Origin: Phytophthora quininea
Taxonomy: Eukaryota > Oomycota > Peronosporomycetes > Peronosporales > Peronosporaceae
DNA length: 27,346 nt
Assembly (NCBI GenBank): GCA_011947345.1
Contig: JAAVTG010000110.1
Coordinates: forward strand, 1 to 27,346
Reading direction: 5' to 3'
The position numbers and the translations under genes are program-made. The stretch's first letter is position 1. The number at the start of each line of letters is the position of its first letter. Below are positions 21,001 through 27,346 of this stretch, piece after piece. The notes below the pieces were generated by a model. The model saw nothing but the letters and a program-made list of their open reading frames with translations. It was not told the DNA's origin and did not search any database.

Positions 21001-24000
21001 GGTGGGAAAGTATCACTGCTAATGAGTGAATCGCCACCATTGACGAAGGAGGGTATTATCGGGAATATTTCATCTCCGTTCTTTCAGCTGCAAATGGACC
21101 TCAGCGAAGTGCCGGTATCGTTTCCGTTAGGCGGTATGTTGGTACACCTAGGCGAATTAGCAACTAATAGCACAGCTCGGCGAGTGAAAGCAAGCGCAAG
21201 TGAAGGATACCACGCCCTAGTGTGCTATCTGTGTGGAATGACGACGACGCATCCTCATACAAGTGGAAAGAAAACAGTATTCTATGATATATGGCGGGAA
21301 GTTTTCTCACGAATCGTGCGGTTGGGCACGGATCCTGAAAAATCTGCCGGTCGCTGTTTGACCCGCTGCTATTCCAACTACTACGGTGGTTTGGAAACAA
21401 TGTGGATGCATTTCCATTTGAGTATGCAAGCCTGCTTGACGAGCTTACAAGAAGATTATCTGATGTTGAGAGTTCTGCTATTCGCTCATTGTCTGCGCGG
21501 TGTATTGCTACGCTATTAACGTTATCTGTGGAGTCCCCGGCGCAAAACACCAGGGCGGATGACATATTTGATAGAATTTTTCGCTTTGCCGTCACCCTGG
21601 TGCAATTCAGCGCAACGGTGCAGCCGCGGCAATAAGCTACTTCTTGAGGTCACTTAACGAGGACAATGGAGCTGTGTTAACCAGATTCGCAATGCCTTGT
21701 GTCAAAAACCTTCTGCACGCGCTACGAATGTGTGACACCGATATTCACAAAGGAACAGGAAGTGAGGACATCTCTCAAGATGTTATTTCAAAGGCCGTGA
21801 TGAAAATTGAACGTGGCGTGAGTCGCTACCCTCATCTTTTTATGAAAAAGGGAAAGGCGAAAGGGCAAAATGCACTTGAGAATGAAGACATACTTCCACA
21901 AACCACGATCTGGTTGTTCAAACAGACTTCCCAGAAGGAAACTTTGTTTCGTCGGCTCTGTCGACGGCTTTTTGTTTCGTTTAGCGCGTTGGTCAGTGGG
22001 ACACCGTCTCAGTGGATTCAAGATTACGTGTCATTGTATGGAAGAAACTCTATCAGTGCAGTCTTGACACCTTTGGGCGCAATAGTTCGCACGCTCCCAT
22101 TGAATGCAGACGACACGGTGACTTGGATGGAGCAAGTAGCAGCTTCAATTGAAAATTATTGCTGGTGCTGTGAACTATTGGGCGACAAGGCGGAAGAAGT
22201 TTTTCAAGTGGATGCCCGTCAAGAAGTCGTGAAGAGGAAACTAACTGAAGGGAAGTCAACGGACCCAGCCCAAGGGAACTCCCAACAAGCCCTTTCGTGG
22301 GCTATAGGTTCCTTTTGAAACAAGGGAATCCTTGGAATAATCCAGAAGTGTTGGAGCTACCGTCGTCAATGCGAGGACAGTGGATTCACGCATTTTGTTA
22401 GCCCTCGCCGCAGTATGCAGTGCCATTAAGGCGTCTGCTGCTAGTGGCAATCCGCAGCTACGTGGAATTGCACATGTGGACGACCCGCGGTTTCAAGCAG
22501 CTGTAGCTGAGCATGTTCTTGGGGTTTTATTCTATCGACCCCTCTCTTGGTCTATCGATGCAACTGTGTTTAATGAGCTTGGCGGATTCTGCAAGGATCT
22601 AGTTATTCAAAATCAACAGTGGGGTCATCAGCTACGGCAGGCAGCAGAGATGCTAATGGCACCTCTGGAACAGTGTACAGCTGATATCAGTTCGGACGAG
22701 CTCTACATTGAGCATGCTAGAGAGATTTGGCTTATTTCTGCCTTTGGAAGCAAGGTATGCTTCTATAAGTATGGAAATCTGTATGAAATACTAACGTTTT
22801 CGTATGTAGGTCGTGGATACCGGGATCGTAAGCATCCCTGTGGCAAGTAAAACAGCAAGTACATTTGCTTTGGTTGCCACCAAGGCTATGAAATATGGCG
22901 GAGCTTGCCCGATAGTATTATGGTTGCCGTAACAGCCTTGCAAGCTGCATCTTCGTGGGGTTGGAGAGTTTCCGATGTGTTTGTGGATGACACATATCGG
23001 CGAATTTTGGGCCAGTATACAGTGATATCATTCTCTTTATCCCGACACTTAGTGTTTGGAGGCAGTGTGTGAGTGACTTAGTGTCGTTGTCCCTGACACA
23101 TCCCCACATGGTGAGCATATTGGCCGATTCGATTCGCCGAGTGGTTGGCTTTAAGGTTTACTCGGCTGGATCTGCAGAATGGGACTCCTTCGTCGAAATA
23201 TTGGCCCCACATGTTAAGCAACTGGTCAAGAATCTAGAAACTACAAGCGAAAACACACAGCGCACTCTGGTATTGCTGCAAGTTCTTCATTTAGTCCTGG
23301 AACTGATACAGCCTTGCTCAAAGAATTTAGTGGAGACACTGCTGGTTGAGCTGATTCCGGCCGTAAGAAATGCGGTTATTGGGCTTTTGAAAAGTCGTCG
23401 ATGTAGCTATTTGGTGAAAACAGAAGCACTACGAATGATATCACTAATGGGACCCAACTCGAGGCTGGTCTCAGGTGAAGAGAAAGAACCTGATTCAATC
23501 TTGGCAGCATTGGTGCAATTTGTTTTCGACGAATTTCCGATCGTATCAACTGACGTTTCCCGCGGATCGAAAGATTACGATGTGTATCGCTTGCTTTTTG
23601 TCGAGCTTTTGGGTGTGATCGAGCGGAGCAGATCTATCTCTTATCTACGAATTATTTATCCTAGTCTAAAGGAGGGAGAGCCTCACCTTTTTGCTACTGA
23701 AATCAAGCAGATGACCTCAAGGTTCGCAATTGCTCTCGCGTTGGAGAGTACAGGTGCGAATAGTGCCGAAGTGGCCAACCCAGAAACGGTTTATTCTCTC
23801 TTGACAGATCTGGTCGAGATATTGTTGGATTCCTCAGTAGAAATTGCTATTCGCAAGGTACTACTCAACAATATCTTCACGCCAGTAATCGAGCACCAGA
23901 CCACGGAGGTCTTGCAACGCTTTTACTTGATGCCAATTCTGTGAAGAATGCTTCGGTACTTGGAGTGCTTTCAGCATTGATTTCAACTTCTGCTGAAGCT

Positions 24001-27000
24001 ACTTCTGCTGGACGCTTTGCAGTATCTGTGGCGTACTCTTTAGTTGAGATCCTGTATCGCCTTGTGGACCCAGATTTCGTTCGGAGTGACATTAACGATG
24101 CGTTTTGGGTCACAAAAATGGTAAGGGGCGCGAATTCACGATGCTCGTTTGTAAGTGTGCAAGTAAGGTTGTAACAAAAGCTTATGGGGATTGTGACGAG
24201 GTCACTCGAGTGGCATGCCGTGCAGCATATAGCTGTTTGCTGACTGCAGTTTCGCGAACGCAAAAGCAAGAAAAGTTTTTCGATCAGATTCTGTTTCAAC
24301 CAGCGCTTTGGATCAATATCATTGACGCGTCGCAGCAGTATGAATTGCGGGCTGAGACGAAAGAATTTGCTACAATACCACTGTCGAGTTTGTCAATGGC
24401 GTCTTTGGAAAGTCGTCTTGTTTCAGACACAAAGTCGAAAAGCAACACGACGCCTGCGCTCCAGTTTTTCACAGCAAGTAGTCTCAGTATGGATACTGAC
24501 ATTATGTCCGCTACGATTTCTTCCCAGATTGATCAAATGGATACACTCAACGATGCCTCCGCCATTGAGTTGGATGAGCTAAACCAGCATTCTTGCATGA
24601 TCCCCTTACTACGTGTACTTTTGCAGATGAAGAACGATTTCGGAGACAACTGGAAGGAGACTACGATGCCTGGTTGGATGAAAAAATCTTTGATGTGATG
24701 CTCGACACTTCTACGGAATTGAATGTGCGTCTCTTTGTGGCCAAGGTTGTCATGAACGTTCCCGACGTGTTTAAAGTGTATGCAACTTCATGGTTGCCGA
24801 CAATATTGGACACTCTTGTCGATGCTACGAATCTGCAAACGGAGACCGAATTCCACTACCTTCTTCGTGACTGCTGCAAACTGATACTAGGCGATTGGAA
24901 AGATGTTTCTGTTTTATCATTCCGAGGGGCTGCAAGCCGGTTTTCAACAAGCTGATTGAGCTTTGCCCCTATCGAATAAATCAGATTCGGGATGACAATG
25001 TGGTGCAAGTGACTAGCTTGATTGATCTCTGGCGAGACGCTGTGGATATCGATGTGGCCTACCTTACAAGTTCTTTCCACCAAGAAGATGGAGATGCTAG
25101 ACAGCAAACTGCTAAGCAATTTTCAGCTCTACAAATTGTTAGTGCCATGCTCTCTGTAGGATTAACAAGCAAGCTCCAATCTGACGTTCAAGGAGTGACC
25201 ATTGAAGATGGAATTTTGATGACAATGCGGAACAAGAGAGCATCCTTGTATTCTGTGGCTGCTGAGGTGGGAGGATTGTATTTGAAGGCCTCAGAAATCG
25301 GAGAAATTGGGGACTTCAAGGACAAATTGTTCGACTTGGTCGTCGGTTTTTACAACGACGAGGATTTTGGGCGGTTTTTGGCTCTACTACGGAATGTTTC
25401 GATGCATTACCCGCCAATTATCGATACAATGATGCTTCATCGCCTATCATACGTGCTTCCAAAGGTGGTTTCAATTGATTCATGGTCGAGCCTGGCGGCT
25501 GATGCATTGTGTAGTGCAGCATCGAACAAGGAGGTGGCTGGAGAGGTTTTCACCCATGTTCAATCTGTACTCGGACGCTTTATTGCGCATCGACATACTG
25601 GCATTCAACTGAGTACGCTTCGAGCCGTAGCTTCCCTAGTGGACTATTTATCAAAAAGCGATCTAGAAAGGTTGGTCAAAGATACGTCCGATGGTGGCCT
25701 GGGTCTTCTTCAATATTATGAATCCCACGACCTTGTGTCCTGCCGAGAACTACTGTTTGAAGTCACTACGAAACTACATAAGCGAGAATTATCTCCTGTT
25801 GTCAAGAATCGAATTACGTGCTCCCTTCTTCATGGAATGTGCGATCAAGACGCGAAACTGCGAAAATCTGCACTGGAATACTGGGATACGCTCGAGTTCG
25901 CACTAGATACATGCACCGATCGTATTCTCGCCATATTTGATCAGTTATATTTTCCGGAGCTTGCTGACAAGTGGGTGCTCTATGCGTCAAATTTGCTAGC
26001 TGCGATGTCGAAGAAAAGTGCCAAGTACGATCAGCCTCTGTTTCAGAGTGCATTAGCCTCTGGAGAGTACACTGAGACGACTATTGATGCGACCTGGGAG
26101 GCTAAAACTCAGTCTATGGCTCCATTGTTTTCTGTCGAGGCTGACACATTCCGTGCTCGACCGGAACCATTATACAGTACGATTTTCTCGTCCACCACTG
26201 GCTCTCAGTTCGATGGAGGTGCAAGTAGCATGACACAATCGCAGCTTTTGTCTGCACGAACAGGTGCGTTTCATTGCTTTAGCTTATGCTTTCGTTTGTA
26301 GGACTTACCAATTGTAACGTTTAGGTACTCAAGCTGATGATGCAGCTCAATTCAGTACCCAAAGCCAAAGCGTGAACGATCCGCACAACGTTCAAAGCAG
26401 GCGTTTCTTGAAGAAAGATACATTAGGATCTAGTGCAAGGACAACGGAACCTTTTGGCAGCAAGAAAACTTCTAAGAGTTTCTTCCAGAAGCAATACGCT
26501 ATGCAGAAGAAGCGCGAAGAGGCCCAGCTTAAACGAGAAAGAAATGAGCGCCAAGGACGAGTGTCTATAACCAGGAAGTACCGTGTTGGAGATGTTCCAG
26601 ATATCCAGATCGCACAACGAGATATCATGGGGCCTCTCATGGATCTGTGCGAGACACATGCTGAGACTTCAAGTCGCGTATTTGAGGCTTTGTTTACGTC
26701 GATTGTTACAAGTCCAAGTTTTGACCACTCAAAGCATCTACCGGAGCTAACTGGAAAACTGGAGCGAGCGTTGGATCTTTCCAGAACGTCAACTCTGTTT
26801 GTTGGTTGCATTGAGTCGGCGTATCTGTCAGCACTGATTAAAAACGACAAGCTTTGTGAAGCGTTGCCCATCTCGCCGCAAGTATTGGGCGAAGCGGGTC
26901 TTGCAAGTAGGCAATATTATCTCAGCGAGCTGATCCTCAACGAGCTGCTGATTTTCAGGGCGAACAGTAAGAACGGCCGACGGAGCTCCCCTCGCAAGGT

Positions 27001-27346
27001 GAACAATCAGCTTCATGGGATTTACTCAACAAAATACTGGGCACCGTCTACAAGGATAATTTCCTGATTGCGTTGTCGATGGCACGCTGTACGACAAACG
27101 AAGCGAAGGCTGCACTCCAAGCGCAGCTATCTGGGGACCTCCCGCTTGCCATCGCATCCTATAAGAAGGCCGAAAGTGTGTTACTTGGTCAGATGGAAAA
27201 CATTGATAGCAGCGCAACTTTCGCATTAGATACAGAGTTGACCAGATGCTCTTGGCAGCGTCGGGGCTGCCTGGAAACTCTAAACAATTGGGAATCTCTT
27301 CGTCAAGAACTAGATGATACTGTGGCGGTGGATAGGGATTCTTTGT
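18030..27346 (+). CDS. PRKDC: DNA-dependent protein kinase catalytic subunit (DNA-PKcs) homologue, N-terminal ~2,900 residues, truncated by window end
   Basis: DNA-PKcs is a nuclear PI3K-related kinase recruited to double-strand breaks by Ku for end joining. Recognised stretches: an N-terminal HEAT-repeat region, the ELDELNQHSCMIPL and WMKK segments followed by NVRLFVAKVVMNVPDVFKVYA (24550-24790), EYTETTIDATWEAKTQSMAPLF (26068-26130), an SQ/TQ-rich stretch, and YRVGDVPDIQIAQ (26580-26618). All have direct counterparts in the same order in vertebrate DNA-PKcs. The FAT-region start is reached at the window edge; the kinase domain is outside. The start ATG at 18030 (AAGATGG) is preferred; 17973 is an in-frame alternative. 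There are ten exons here. Single-base frame breaks near 21354, 21617, 22313, 22393, 22902, 23021, 23921, 24103, 24681, 24912 and 26988 all read as one missing base, mostly in T, A or C runs. Confidence 0.88.
18561..26324 (+). other. Intron map of PRKDC (nine introns)
   Basis: All are GT-AG and restore frame when removed: 18561-18619 (59 nt), 18850-18923 (74), 19102-19174 (73), 19529-19604 (76), 19839-19902 (64), 20212-20278 (67), 20375-20433 (59), 22755-22809 (55), 26264-26324 (61). CTAAC-like branch sites are visible in the second (18895) and eighth (near 22793). Seven introns fall in the first 2.4 kb of the gene and only two in the next 7 kb. Confidence 0.85.
26107..26368 (+). other. SQ/TQ cluster in PRKDC, counterpart of the ABCDE autophosphorylation cluster
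   Basis: Across about 67 codons (intron 26264-26324 excluded) there are seven Ser-Gln or Thr-Gln dipeptides: KTQ, GSQ, MTQSQ, GTQ and STQSQ. They lie between WEAKTQSMAPLF and the basic FGSKK...KKR segment, the place that holds the human Thr2609 (ABCDE) cluster. SQ/TQ is the consensus of PI3K-related kinases. The last intron splits the codon just before the GTQ site's threonine. Confidence 0.8.

Noticed and set aside
1..27346. CRISPR arrays, bacterial operons, tRNA or rRNA genes
   Set aside because: I saw no regularly spaced repeats, no Shine-Dalgarno-led gene strings and no tRNA- or rRNA-like segment; the window is eukaryotic.

Overview
The window looks like nuclear DNA of an oomycete or close stramenopile relative. 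The evidence is short GT-AG introns (55-79 nt, several with a CTAAC-like branch site), compact gene spacing, very large eukaryotic multidomain genes, and a chromodomain-bearing Ty3/Gypsy element. The lineage call is inference; no rRNA or other marker is present.

Layout: (1) 3-7697, plus strand: the 3' part of a giant HECT-type E3 ubiquitin ligase gene. It carries a laminin-G-like fold, two SPRY domains, a UBA, a fibronectin-III-like domain and a complete HECT domain, and it enters the window from the left. (2) 7923-9576, minus strand: an intact two-exon MFS transporter, MFSD1-like, convergent with the HECT gene. (3) 9577-12734: about 3.1 kb with no intact gene. It holds decayed minus-strand coding fragments (a GDFNS endonuclease-like motif and several hydrophobic stretches) and a 23-bp inverted repeat. 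(4) 12735-17753: a complete 5009-bp Ty3/Gypsy chromovirus-type LTR retrotransposon with 165-bp LTRs that read as identical and a TTCCC target duplication. Its gag-pol is broken by three frameshifts and two in-frame TAG codons. (5) 18030-27346, plus strand: the first ~2,900 codons of a DNA-PKcs (PRKDC) homologue in ten exons, truncated by the window end before the kinase domain. It has a cluster of SQ/TQ sites where the human autophosphorylation cluster lies.

The strongest cross-cutting signal is a set of about 26 single-base frame breaks in the HECT gene, the retroelement and the downstream part of PRKDC. Nearly all sit in homopolymer runs and 23 are one-base losses. The MFS gene and the first 3.3 kb of PRKDC have none. 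This points to consensus error in the assembly more than to decay of two conserved genes, although the two TAG codons in the integrase are substitutions and look real.

Functionally the host genes are unrelated housekeeping loci: ubiquitin ligation, probable lysosomal or vacuolar transport, and DNA double-strand-break signalling. The retroelement landed 276 bp upstream of the PRKDC start codon, in the same orientation, so it may affect that gene's expression.
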